Shown here: positions 14,157-20,801 of the stretch, piece after piece
Numbering within the stretch: position 1 is the first letter of the stretch
Layout of the letters: every line of letters begins with the position of its first letter
Source: a virus
DNA: 20,801 nt
Direction: 5' to 3' (one strand)
Virus record (IMG/VR): IMGVR_UViG_3300047678_000845
Span: 1 to 20,801 of that record
Program-made: the position numbers and the translations under genes
Notes under the pieces: model-generated
The model's database searches: none
What the model was told of the DNA's origin: nothing
The model's input: only the letters and a program-made list of their open reading frames with translations

Positions 14157-14723
14157 TCAGACCGGCGCGACGGCCTGGTAGGGCGCGAGCATGGCCTTGA
14201 TCGCGGCGTTCATATCGGTGGTCAGGAAGGCCACCGTTTCCTGTCCGCCCAGCGTCTTGGAGCTTTGGCCGATACGGTCGCGGCGCTTGAAGGTCTCGCC
14301 GACCAGCTCGTTCACCGCCTGCTGGACGCCCGCCGGCGCGCTGGCGTAGCCGGCCGTATAGCTGACCACCACGGGCGCGCCGTGCGGGAAGCTATAACCG
14401 AGCAGCGACAGACGGCGGCCATCGAACAATATGCCTGGCGCGCCGGCCACAGGATCGGCCATCGCGGTCAGAATGAATCCCGCGAAGGCCACGGACTGAA
14501 CCGCCGTGATCGGCGCCTGGCGCAGCAGCATCCAGCCCGCGCCATTGCCGTCGTAGACCTCGACATAGTCGGCGGTCAGCAACTCGCGGTTCAAATAGCC
14601 GCGGACGAAATCCGACGCCGCCGTGATCAGCGCGGCGAGCAGGTCATCGCTGGGTCCAGCATCCGATGGCAGGCCAAGCCAGGCCTTGACGCTGGCGAGA
14701 TCGGTGAGATCGCCGTCGGCCAT
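14157..14723 (-). CDS. Head-tail connector protein (gp6-like)
   Basis: The 188-aa product carries the usual pattern of phage gp6-like connectors: LTDLASVKAWLGLPSDAGPS, then LLAALITAASDFVRGYLNRE near the N-terminus, a beta-rich middle (YVEVYDGNGAGWMLL), VVVSYTAGYASAPAGVQQAV, and a C-terminal helix. It forms a ring under the portal. GGAGG lies five bases before ATG 14721-14723, which is why I prefer it to a TTG 18 bases further upstream. A 132-base non-coding gap with hairpins separates it from the capsid gene. Confidence 0.88.
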   Translation of the reverse strand: MADGDLTDLASVKAWLGLPSDAGPSDDLLAALITAASDFVRGYLNRELLTADYVEVYDGNGAGWMLLRQAPITAVQSVAFAGFILTAMADPVAGAPGILFDGRRLSLLGYSFPHGAPVVVSYTAGYASAPAGVQQAVNELVGETFKRRDRIGQSSKTLGGQETVAFLTTDMNAAIKAMLAPYQAVAPV

Positions 14724-14751
14724 GCCGCCTCCGTGGGTCAAAGGAAAGGTT

Positions 14752-14838
14752 GCGGGGGACCGGCGCTGGGCGGGCCACTCGGTCCCCCGCCGTCCTCGCC
14801 GCGGTCAGCGGCGGGACCGCTCCTCCACGAGAAGGAGC
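14752..14838. promoter_or_regulatory. Hairpin cluster between capsid and connector genes
   Basis: GCGGGGGACCG at 14752-14762 pairs perfectly with CGGTCCCCCGC at 14780-14790. The right arm can also pair, with a small bulge, with CGGCGGGACC at 14809-14818, so two structures compete. A third small hairpin is GCTCCT at 14819-14824 with AGGAGC at 14833-14838. The cluster fills most of the gap after the capsid stop. It may partly terminate or process the transcript, so that capsid mRNA exceeds downstream mRNA. I see no U-run. Confidence 0.55.
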
Positions 14839-14855
14839 ATGGGATCCGCGTCGGG

Positions 14856-16388
14856 TCAGCCCGGCGCGATGTTGGTGATCGCCGCCATGGCGAACGGCGC
14901 ATAGACGGCGAGGACTTCCTCCGAATAGACGCCGACCATCTGGGCCCTGGTCGTGACCGGCCAGTCGATCTGGTAATAGTCGCGGCGCACGCGCACCTCG
15001 GCCACGTTCGGCGTCTCGTTCGACTGGTATTGCAGTGGAAGGTCCGCGGCGTAGGCCAGGATGGTTCCGGGCGGCACGAAGGGATGGATCTTGATCGGGA
15101 TCCGCATGCCGCCGTTAAGGAACGGGTTGAAATAGAAGTCGATGCCGGCGCCGGCGGTGATCCGGGCCTCGCCATCCTCCGGACGTTGGAAATACTGCAA
15201 CAGGGGGGCGGAGCCGCTGGACAGCACCTTGGCGGCGATATCCTTGAGCTGCTGGCTGTTGACCCAGAGGACGGTCGGCGAGACCTGATAGCTGTCCCAG
15301 AGGCCCTGCAGCATGGCGTCGATCTCATTGACCGAGCCATGACCGGTCGAGGTCAGGGTGGTTCCAGCGCCCGGCGTGCCGGTCGCCAGCGCTTTGACGT
15401 AGGCGCCGCTGGCGGACTTCAACGCGGTGGTCAAAAGGCCGTCGAACCCAGTGGCGTTGGTCGAGCAGTCCGAACTGATCGCGCTGGCCGCCTGACGCGA
15501 GCCGGTCAGCGGCGCAGAAAAGGTGGCGCTGTTGATCCCAGTGATCGCCTGAAGCGTCTCGGACCCGACGGCGCCGACATACCAGGCGTAGGCCACGGCC
15601 CCCTGGATCGCGGTGACGCTCGCCGAAAGAGTCTGACCAAGCGTGACGGCCTGGGTGGCGTTGGCGGAAACGTTGGAAGAGCCGCCGTTGATGGTGAAGG
15701 TCTTGCCATCCGCGCCGGTCACCGACTTGGTGGTCGCCACGCCGTTGGCCAGGCTGGAGTTGCGATAGCCTTCGAGCGTCAGGGCCACGACGATCACGGA
15801 ATAGGTCAGCGCCGGCAGGGTCGCGCCGCTGCCCGCCGCCGAGAGGCTGGGCGCGGCGGGGGTGCCGAGCGCCAGGCTGGCGTTGCCGCCTAGGACGGCC
15901 ATTTCCTCCTTGAGCATCATCTTCTGGAGCAGGCGGGTAGTCATGGTCGCCTGAACGTCCTCGAACGTGCGTCCGGCGCTGATCGCTTCCCAGGTCGCCT
16001 GGTCTTCTTCGCCGATGGTGGCGTAGGCGGCGGATTTGGAGGCGACGGAATAGCTCATCTGCCCGGCGCGTTGGCCTTCCGGCACCCAGCCCGTGGCGTC
16101 GAAGCCGGAGCCGGAAAGGCCGGTTACGGCCTTCCAGTTGGTCGCCGTGCCGACCCCGCCGGTGCGCGGCAAGCTTTTGATCAATGGGGTGTTGACCGGA
16201 TAGAGGTTCTTGGCGGGCGCTTGCAGATCATAGGCGACAAGTCCCGTGCCGGTGGTGATCGCCTTTTCGATCTGGCTGGGATTGATGCCGGCCATCGCAA
16301 GCACATGGCGAGCGATCTCTTCCGAGGGATTGGACAGGGAATCGACGACGGCCTTGCGGACCTCGTCGGTGTTGACGATGGCGTTCAT
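14856..16388 (-). CDS. Major capsid protein with inserted beta-rich domain
   Basis: The 510-aa product lies just after the prohead protease gene and has an ideal ribosome binding site, AAGGAGG, before ATG 16386-16388. It has an N-terminal helical part, conserved-looking capsid segments (ATGWVPEGQRAGQMSYSVAS; YATIGEEDQATWEAISAGRT), and a C-terminal half with SPTVLWVNSQQLKDIAAKVL, FNPFLNGGMRIPIKIHPFVP and RVRRDYYQIDWPVTTRAQMV. These fit an HK97-fold capsid subunit. About residues 210-320 form a T/S/A/V-rich insertion resembling an Ig or fibronectin-type domain (YSVIVVALTLEGYRNSSLAN; AVAYAWYVGAVGSETLQAIT), which would protrude from the shell. An upstream extension of the open frame to 16493 overlaps the protease gene and is rejected. 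Confidence 0.87.
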   Translation of the reverse strand: MNAIVNTDEVRKAVVDSLSNPSEEIARHVLAMAGINPSQIEKAITTGTGLVAYDLQAPAKNLYPVNTPLIKSLPRTGGVGTATNWKAVTGLSGSGFDATGWVPEGQRAGQMSYSVASKSAAYATIGEEDQATWEAISAGRTFEDVQATMTTRLLQKMMLKEEMAVLGGNASLALGTPAAPSLSAAGSGATLPALTYSVIVVALTLEGYRNSSLANGVATTKSVTGADGKTFTINGGSSNVSANATQAVTLGQTLSASVTAIQGAVAYAWYVGAVGSETLQAITGINSATFSAPLTGSRQAASAISSDCSTNATGFDGLLTTALKSASGAYVKALATGTPGAGTTLTSTGHGSVNEIDAMLQGLWDSYQVSPTVLWVNSQQLKDIAAKVLSSGSAPLLQYFQRPEDGEARITAGAGIDFYFNPFLNGGMRIPIKIHPFVPPGTILAYAADLPLQYQSNETPNVAEVRVRRDYYQIDWPVTTRAQMVGVYSEEVLAVYAPFAMAAITNIAPG

Positions 16389-16431
16389 CGGGGCCTCCTT
16401 CGTGGGGGCGTTGGGAAAGGGGGGACGGGCC

Positions 16432-17550
16432 TCAGCGGCCGACGGCGATGGGCTGACGCAGGGCGGCGCGAAGCTGAAGTTGGCCGCGCTCATCCTCCGG
16501 CAGGCTGTCGAAATATTTCTTCAGGGTCTCGGGGCTGATCGCGGGCGGATCGGACGGATTGGCGTCTTCGCCCTTGGTGACGGCGCGGACGACGCCGGCG
16601 ATGGCCTTGGGCGCGGCTGGCTGAGCCGCGATGTCCGCCAGGCGGCGCTCCAGTGTCTCGACCGTGCGCCTCAAATCCTCCGGGCGCGGCGTCATGGCGT
16701 CGACCTCGCCGGCCAGGCGAACGTTCTCGGCGAGCAGTTTGATCAGGTCGTCGTTGGGGGCGATCTTGCCTTCATCGCCGTCGCCGCCACTGTCACCATC
16801 GTCATCGTCGTCGCGGGCGGCGATGTCGCATCGAGCGCCGAGATCGACCAGATGGTCGTGCGCGGCCTGAATATGCGCCAGATCAGACGCCGAGTTTCGG
16901 GCGCCGCGCTTGGCCGCTGCCTCATCGGCGACCAGCGTAAAGTCATCCCCCGTCTGGACATCCCCGTTGATCGCGTCCGCGGCCTCGCTCATCAGCATCT
17001 CGCGCGCCTTGACGACGTAATCGGCATGGCGGCCAGCCTTTCCGGCCGCGCTGGCCATGGCGATCGCCCGCGCGATCACCTCGGCGTTGGTGGGCGCCGT
17101 CGCCGCGCTCGCCTTCCACATGTCGATCACGGCCTCCGGGTTGCAGGGCCGGTCGACGAGGGAGATTTCGTTGAGCTTGAGCTTGGTGATCACCTTGCGG
17201 TCGGTGGGATCGCGCGCCAGCACCTTCCCGCCGATGCTGAAACCCTTGTAGACGCCAAGCTGGACTTTCCTGATCGCCACCGGATCGACCACCAGCGCCT
17301 CGATACGCGTCGCGCCGTCCTCGCCGACCTCCGCGTTGAGCGTCGCACCGGCGGCTGAAAGCCCGTGCATCTCGCGCAACGCGCCAAACCTCATGTAAGC
17401 GGGGAGCGCCGCCTTCATCGCCTCGGGCAGCACGCGCTCATCGGCGTCATCGACCGCGCCGGTGGAGGCGACGCCGACCACCTTGATGGCGCCATCGTCC
17501 TGGGGCTCGACCTTGGTGATTTCGCCATAGAGCTTCATTCTGCGGTCCAT
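16432..17550 (-). CDS. HK97-type prohead serine protease with C-terminal scaffold region
   Basis: The protease domain covers about residues 1-165 of 372. The likely catalytic His is in MRFGALREMHG, and the Ser is in VYKGFSIGGKV, followed by the family strand LNEISLVDRPCNPEA. The second half has an acidic run ARDDDDDGDSGGDGDEGK and a coiled coil (LIKLLAENVRLAGEVDAMTP; RRTVETLERRLADIA). This resembles a built-in scaffold that the protease digests during capsid maturation. The start is uncertain: ATG 17548-17550 (MDRRMKLYGE), ATG 17536-17538 (MKLYGE) and ATG 17584-17586 are all in frame, and none has a strong ribosome binding site. The frame runs open to 17757 but there overlaps the opposite-strand secreted-protein gene. 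Confidence 0.83.
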   Translation of the reverse strand: MDRRMKLYGEITKVEPQDDGAIKVVGVASTGAVDDADERVLPEAMKAALPAYMRFGALREMHGLSAAGATLNAEVGEDGATRIEALVVDPVAIRKVQLGVYKGFSIGGKVLARDPTDRKVITKLKLNEISLVDRPCNPEAVIDMWKASAATAPTNAEVIARAIAMASAAGKAGRHADYVVKAREMLMSEAADAINGDVQTGDDFTLVADEAAAKRGARNSASDLAHIQAAHDHLVDLGARCDIAARDDDDDGDSGGDGDEGKIAPNDDLIKLLAENVRLAGEVDAMTPRPEDLRRTVETLERRLADIAAQPAAPKAIAGVVRAVTKGEDANPSDPPAISPETLKKYFDSLPEDERGQLQLRAALRQPIAVGR

Positions 17551-17692
17551 CTGTATGATTGTGGAATCCGGCCGAAGCGCGTTCATCGCGCGTACAGCTT
17601 CGGATGCGTTAAACTTGAAAAGAGCGGCGCGAACCGCCAGTGCTTGAGCCGGGTCGGGTCCAAACAACCGCCGCGTCCATGGAGGACTGAGA

Positions 17693-18088
17693 ATGCGCAA
17701 ACATCTCTTGGCGGGCGGGCTGATCGCCTTGTCGCTGCTTGGAACCGCGGTCGCCAACGCCGATCCGGTGTCGAAAACGCCGATGCAGTGCTTCTATTCG
17801 AATGACTGGAGCGGCTGGAAAGCCACGCCCGATTCCAAGTCGATCTATATCCGGGTGGGCGTGAACAAGCTCTACCGTCTAGATTTGAGTTCCGCCTGCC
17901 CGGCGCTACAGGCCCCCAACTCTCACCTGATCACCGATCTGCACGGCTCGTCTTCGATCTGTAGCGCGCTCGATCTGGACATGCGGGTTTCGGACGGCAC
18001 TGGGTTCGCCACCCCCTGCATCGTCAGCGAGATCACGCCGCTGACCGCCGCCGAGGCCACGGCCTTGCCAAAGGATCTGCGGCCCTGA
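17693..18088 (+). CDS. Small secreted DUF6491-like protein, probable moron
   Basis: The 131-aa product begins with a signal peptide (MRKHLLAGGLIALSLLGTAV, cleavage probably after ANA). The mature part contains CFYSNDWSGWKA, SIYIRVGVNKLYRLDLS and three further Cys residues, resembling the DUF6491 family common in Caulobacterales (recognised from memory). Its function is unknown. GGAGG lies seven bases before ATG 17693-17695. It runs against the phage late operon between portal and protease, has its own 142-base upstream gap, and ends tail to tail with the portal gene with no bases between the stops. It was probably acquired as a lysogenic-conversion gene; its product would be periplasmic or on the surface. 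Confidence 0.8.
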   Translation: MRKHLLAGGLIALSLLGTAVANADPVSKTPMQCFYSNDWSGWKATPDSKSIYIRVGVNKLYRLDLSSACPALQAPNSHLITDLHGSSSICSALDLDMRVSDGTGFATPCIVSEITPLTAAEATALPKDLRP

Positions 18089-18095
18089 TCAGGGC
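18082..18095. other. Palindrome shared by two convergent stop codons
   Basis: GCCCTGATCAGGGC is a perfect 14-base palindrome centred on TGA|TCA, the stop of the plus-strand secreted-protein gene and of the minus-strand portal gene. As RNA it is too tight for a loop, so a terminator role is doubtful, but it marks a very compact junction. Confidence 0.6.
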
Positions 18096-19465
18096 GGCGT
18101 CGCATTGGCTGCCGTCGATGTCGCTATCGACGGGGATGTCGGGTCGAGGCTGACCGCGCCCTGCGCGCCGTAAATCCGGGCCTTGGCGCCCTGCCCGTCC
18201 GGCAGTGGCCCCTCGCCACGTCTCGCGCGCACCTCGTCGATCGTCGCCGAACCGTTGCGGAGCGACACATCGTCGATGTCCGCCTGGGCCTTGGGATCGA
18301 CCGACGGCGCGTCATTCCAAGCGAACTCGAGGTCACGCGCGCCCTGCTCGTCCTGGATAACCCCGTCGATCAGCCGCTTGGCCCACAGCTTGATCGGCTG
18401 CAATCCCTCCTCCAACCCACGATCCTGATCCTCGCCGGCGGTGCCGCGGTTCATCTGCCGGACGAACGGCGTGGGCGGCAGGCTGAAGGCGAAGGCGACC
18501 AGCCGCGCCAGCCATTCATCGAAGTCATCCTTGATCGGCGCGTCCTTGAACGCCTGGTAGCGGGTCCCGGCTGGCACCCACAGCAACTTGGCCTGTTCCG
18601 CGGTCTGGCCCGACAAGCGCGCGTCGAGCCAGGCCTGCATGTCGCGAATCTGATCCGGGCTCCAGCCTTCCGGGCCGTTCAACAGACCAGCCGGGGTGTT
18701 GCCTTCGGTGAAATAAGCCAGTTGGCTCGCCTGGCGGCGCATGGCGGTGTTGATCGTGACGATGATCTGCTCGACGGGCGAGAAGCCGTAATTGTGGTTC
18801 GGCCGAGGGTTGCGCGGCGCGTAGATGAGGTCGTCGTTCGTCAGATTAGCCCAGGCGACACCCTTGATCACCTGCTGGAAGGCGATCTCGCCTGGTCCGC
18901 GTGGCCGCCGCCCGGTTTCGTCCACCATGGGATGGATGGTGTCGCCGGGGATGATATCGAGCCCGATCAAGGCCCCGCCCCGACTTCGGCGCCGCTCGAA
19001 GGCCGGCGCGTCCAGCACCAGAAGGTCCTCCAGCGCGAGGCGTAGCCAGGTGGCGAAGGGCGTGGCGCCATCGGGCTTTCGCCAGAATCCCTCCAAGGCC
19101 GCGATCCGCGGATCGGCGCCGCCCGCGCCCACCGAGCCGTCGCCGCCGATCCAGGCCGAGTTGCGCGGCTTGATCCGCCAATCCAGCCGCTCGATCTGAT
19201 CCTTGCGGGTCTCGATCGCCAGCCGCACCAACTCGACATTGCTGAAGGCGCGAAGCTGGGCAAAGCCGAACGGCTCATAGGCGCGTGGCCGGATAACGGT
19301 ATTGATACCGACGGGAAAGTCCCACACCCGCACCGGCTCCGGCGCCGCGGGCGCCAGGGGCAGACCCGGACCGAAGGCGCCCCAGTTGGAGGCGAACTGG
19401 CCGCTGAGCGGGCCGCCCTGGACCTGATAGCTGAGCGAGGCGCGAATACCGCCGGCAGGAGGCAT
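18089..19465 (-). CDS. Portal protein
   Basis: The 458-aa product shows the phage portal pattern: VRLAIETRKDQIERLDWRIK, LALEDLLVLDAPAFER, DLIYAPRNPRPNHNYGFSPV, EQIIVTINTAMRRQASQLAY, then FTEGNTPAGLL, and the clip/crown part FDEWLARLVAFAFSLPPTPF. It forms the dodecameric DNA gate at the head vertex. ATG 19463-19465 with CGGAGT upstream is preferred; the open frame continues to 19597 through a hairpin-rich leader that does not look coding. The terminase normally just upstream is absent from the adjacent 1.3 kb. Confidence 0.88.
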   Translation of the reverse strand: MPPAGGIRASLSYQVQGGPLSGQFASNWGAFGPGLPLAPAAPEPVRVWDFPVGINTVIRPRAYEPFGFAQLRAFSNVELVRLAIETRKDQIERLDWRIKPRNSAWIGGDGSVGAGGADPRIAALEGFWRKPDGATPFATWLRLALEDLLVLDAPAFERRRSRGGALIGLDIIPGDTIHPMVDETGRRPRGPGEIAFQQVIKGVAWANLTNDDLIYAPRNPRPNHNYGFSPVEQIIVTINTAMRRQASQLAYFTEGNTPAGLLNGPEGWSPDQIRDMQAWLDARLSGQTAEQAKLLWVPAGTRYQAFKDAPIKDDFDEWLARLVAFAFSLPPTPFVRQMNRGTAGEDQDRGLEEGLQPIKLWAKRLIDGVIQDEQGARDLEFAWNDAPSVDPKAQADIDDVSLRNGSATIDEVRARRGEGPLPDGQGAKARIYGAQGAVSLDPTSPSIATSTAANATPP

Positions 19466-19494
19466 GGACGAAACTCCGGTCTGGCGGAAAAGAA

Positions 19495-19521
19495 GCGCCC
19501 CGCCGGGGCGTGGCGGGGCGC
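19495..19521. other. Perfect hairpin in the portal leader
   Basis: GCGCCCCGCC at 19495-19504 pairs with GGCGGGGCGC at 19512-19521 over a seven-base loop. It lies about 30 bases upstream of the portal start. It may be part of a terminator for the upstream genes or a structured leader. There is no U-run on the minus strand. Confidence 0.6.
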
Positions 19522-19524
19522 TCG

Positions 19525-19568
19525 CGCCAGGTCGGCCGAGAGAGCGTGGGGACGCCGGCCGACTGGCG
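19525..19568. other. Second long hairpin in the 254-base gap before the portal gene
   Basis: CGCCAGGTCGGCC at 19525-19537 pairs with GGCCGACTGGCG at 19557-19568 with a single bulged G, across a 19-base loop. Together with the next hairpin it isolates the portal operon from the membrane-protein gene. The rest of the gap (19569-19719) shows no gene or clear promoter to me. Confidence 0.6.
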
Positions 19569-19719
19569 GTGTGGATCGGCGGTATGAGCCGACACACGCC
19601 CTCGTCTCACAACGATAGGGCGGATCGAAGTTAATTCGATGACAGGTTCGGTATTATGGCGCAAGCTCCGGAAGGGGGCCGGCGTGAGTAGGTGGGCGGT
19701 GGTGGCCGCGCTCCTAATA

Positions 19720-20547
19720 CTAGGTAGCGGCCAAGCCTACGGACTTATCAACGAGACGGACGTTGTCCTCGCTCAGCTGCTGAATGCTCAGGCTGGGCGT
19801 GGCGTTCCAGGGGCCAGCCCCTCCCTTGCGCGTCCATATATTGAGGGCGAACGGCGTCTCACCTCTGCCGCCGGCGAATTCATAGGTGACGACGCCACCC
19901 ACCACGAACTCAAACATTTGGTCGCCTACCGATGGATCTATTCCGCGCCGAACGAGATCGGCGTTCGACAAGATCGGAAAGCTTATCCTGTCCCGTTGCT
20001 CATTCGGAAAGAGGGTCAATCCGCGCGTGTGAACCTCGGGTTTCACACGGCGCACGGCCGCGACCTCATCAACGTATCCCACGCCGTCCGATTTCGGCCA
20101 GAGTCGGATGCGCGTCATGACGTTGATGGCTGGGGTGGAGCCCATGTTCGTAAGCGTTATCTCGCACGCGAGACGAACGGCATCCTCCGCAACCCTGAAT
20201 TCTTTCCCAATCAAGTCGACCTTGATCCACGACCTCTGAGAAATGACGGCGGCCTTATGTTGATCTCGGCCGACAAAATAGAGCAGCAAGGTGAAGGCGG
20301 CGACCAGCCCACTAAACAGCGCATTGAAGGCCCCGTTGTGCAGGTCAAAGAATCCGATGACGACCATCGCGATGCTTGGGTTCTTGCTGGTGCCGCGGGA
20401 TGGTTTGGATGCGCCGTTTTTGGGTTGTGGGCGAGCTTCAGCGGTCGCCGGCGGCTTGAGGTGGCCGGGGTGTGGGTCTTTAGCCTCTGGTGCGTTTTGA
20501 GTGGCCTGGGGCCGCTCTGTGTCGGACTTACGGCCGCCTTCAGCCAT
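19720..20547 (-). CDS. Membrane-anchored protein of unknown function
   Basis: The preferred form is 275 aa. It has a Pro/Lys-rich polar N-terminus (residues 1-57) and hydrophobic segments around IAMVVIGFF and FSGLVAAFTLLLYFVG, then GRDQHKAAVISQRSWIKVDL, opening a soluble beta-rich domain (VRLACEITLTNMGSTPAINV). This layout, a membrane anchor followed by a QR-[AS]-W-type beta domain, occurs in many uncharacterised proteobacterial proteins. The start is unsure: an ATG at 20629-20631 would add 28 residues resembling a signal peptide, but would overlap the upstream gene by 58 bases; ATG 20545-20547 avoids that. Neither has a good ribosome binding site. A 308-codon open frame on the other strand looks like a shadow. 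Its role in the phage, if any, is unknown. Confidence 0.65.
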   Translation of the reverse strand: MAEGGRKSDTERPQATQNAPEAKDPHPGHLKPPATAEARPQPKNGASKPSRGTSKNPSIAMVVIGFFDLHNGAFNALFSGLVAAFTLLLYFVGRDQHKAAVISQRSWIKVDLIGKEFRVAEDAVRLACEITLTNMGSTPAINVMTRIRLWPKSDGVGYVDEVAAVRRVKPEVHTRGLTLFPNEQRDRISFPILSNADLVRRGIDPSVGDQMFEFVVGGVVTYEFAGGRGETPFALNIWTRKGGAGPWNATPSLSIQQLSEDNVRLVDKSVGLAAT

Positions 20548-20573
20548 AGCATCGGCGCCCGCTAGCGAGACGG

Positions 20574-20801
20574 CTATTCCAGCCGCAATATACCGGCGCC
20601 AATGGCTCGCATTGCGGCTAGCATGAACCATGCTGGAAACGCCCCCCGGTTGATCTTGACCTGAACGGACGCCTCAGATTCGGGCAAGCCCATATCGGTC
20701 AGACGCTTCGCCAGCTCGGCGTTCTTCACGCCCGCACGGACCATTTCGGCCCTGAGTAGCCGCTTGGCTAGGTCGGCCCACTCGTCACTTTTCGATGCCA
20801 T
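20574..20801 (-). CDS. Small DUF6471-like putative DNA-binding protein
   Basis: The 75-aa product is complete, with the ATG at the very edge of the window. WADLAKRLLRAEMVRAGVKN followed by AELAKRLTDMGLPESEASVQ and VKINRGAFPAWFMLAAMRAI resembles the DUF6471 family, small helical proteins with an HTH-like layout similar to phage repressors (from memory). It may be a regulator, but no operator is identifiable here. Its upstream region lies outside the window. Confidence 0.75.
   Translation of the reverse strand: MASKSDEWADLAKRLLRAEMVRAGVKNAELAKRLTDMGLPESEASVQVKINRGAFPAWFMLAAMRAIGAGILRLE

Larger units (their letters stand above)
1..19465 (-). mobile_element. Prophage or GTA-like late gene region (partial)
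   Basis: A near-continuous minus-strand run of phage genes reads portal, protease, capsid, connector, tail completion, major tail, chaperones, tape measure, four tail-tip genes, surface-active proteins, holin and endolysin. This is the standard order of the late region of lambdoid and HK97-like siphoviruses. The tail-tip quartet matches alphaproteobacterial gene transfer agents. Terminase, integrase, replication genes and attachment sites are not visible, so the element is incomplete here and its ends are unknown. The two genes right of the portal may also belong to it. Intact reading frames in the structural genes suggest it is functional or recently so. Whether it is an inducible prophage or a domesticated GTA cannot be told from this window. 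Confidence 0.85.

Noticed and set aside
13779-15893. 704-codon plus-strand open frame across capsid, connector and gp10 genes
   Set aside because: It spans three genes recognised on the other strand and reads as RG/AG-rich noise.
17600-17692. Sigma-70 promoter for the DUF6491-like gene (TTGAAA near 17611)
   Set aside because: No convincing -10 element lies at a suitable distance, so I do not call it.
19639-20565. 308-codon plus-strand frame with a signal-peptide-like start
   Set aside because: The minus-strand product has a coherent membrane anchor and beta domain; this frame lacks any ordered pattern after its first 35 residues and has no good ribosome binding site. Not fully excluded.

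Overview
The window is a high-GC segment holding most of the late (structural and lysis) region of a siphovirus-type prophage or gene-transfer-agent-like element. Nearly every gene lies on the minus strand, so the phage reads from right to left. The host is probably an alphaproteobacterium of the Caulobacter/Phenylobacterium group. The reasons are the GC-rich coding with long antisense open frames, the tail-tip gene order seen in alphaproteobacterial phages and GTAs, a small DUF6471-type protein, a DUF6491-type secreted protein, and an intergenic palindrome built on CCCGGCGAATGCCGGG. The genus is an inference.

Layout in transcription order, high to low coordinates. (1) 20801-19720: a 75-aa DUF6471-like protein and an unrecognised membrane-anchored protein; no terminase is visible. 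(2) 19465-14856: portal, then a small secreted protein on the opposite strand (17693-18088), then an HK97-type prohead protease with a scaffold-like tail, then the major capsid protein, which carries an inserted beta-rich segment. (3) 14723-12267: head-tail connector, HK97 gp10-like protein, tail-terminator-like protein, a 62-aa unknown, and the major tail protein. (4) 12260-10364: tail assembly chaperone with a probable -1 frameshifted extension, then a short tape measure protein. (5) 10317-4711: the four-gene tail-tip block known from GTAs (DUF2460, DUF2163, NlpC/P60 peptidase, large tip/host-specificity protein). (6) 4696-760: three consecutive genes whose products begin with, or once began with, signal peptides: a beta-rich structural protein, an SGNH hydrolase and a right-handed beta-helix protein. 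(7) 632-1: a holin-like membrane protein overlapping an M15 peptidase endolysin.

The most interesting place is 2067-2674. A hexapeptide-repeat O-acyltransferase gene on the plus strand sits between exact 11-bp direct repeats, inside the signal-peptide coding part of the beta-helix gene. The offset is 597 bp, exactly 199 codons. Removing one repeat plus the insert on paper restores a continuous frame with a ribosome binding site, an ATG and a normal signal peptide. An acyltransferase has therefore been inserted into a putative polysaccharide-active gene beside an SGNH esterase, which suggests a locus for modifying and unmodifying surface polysaccharide. A second unusual feature is a repeat of about 40 bp placed directly ahead of three successive tail-tip genes, once as a four-copy tandem array at 9391-9567.

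The genes work as an assembly line: portal, protease and capsid build the head; connector and terminator proteins join head to tail; chaperones and tape measure build the tail tube; the tip proteins contact and open the envelope; the secreted enzymes probably act on surface glycan; holin and endolysin release particles. The oppositely oriented genes (DUF6491-like protein, acyltransferase) look like accessory morons.
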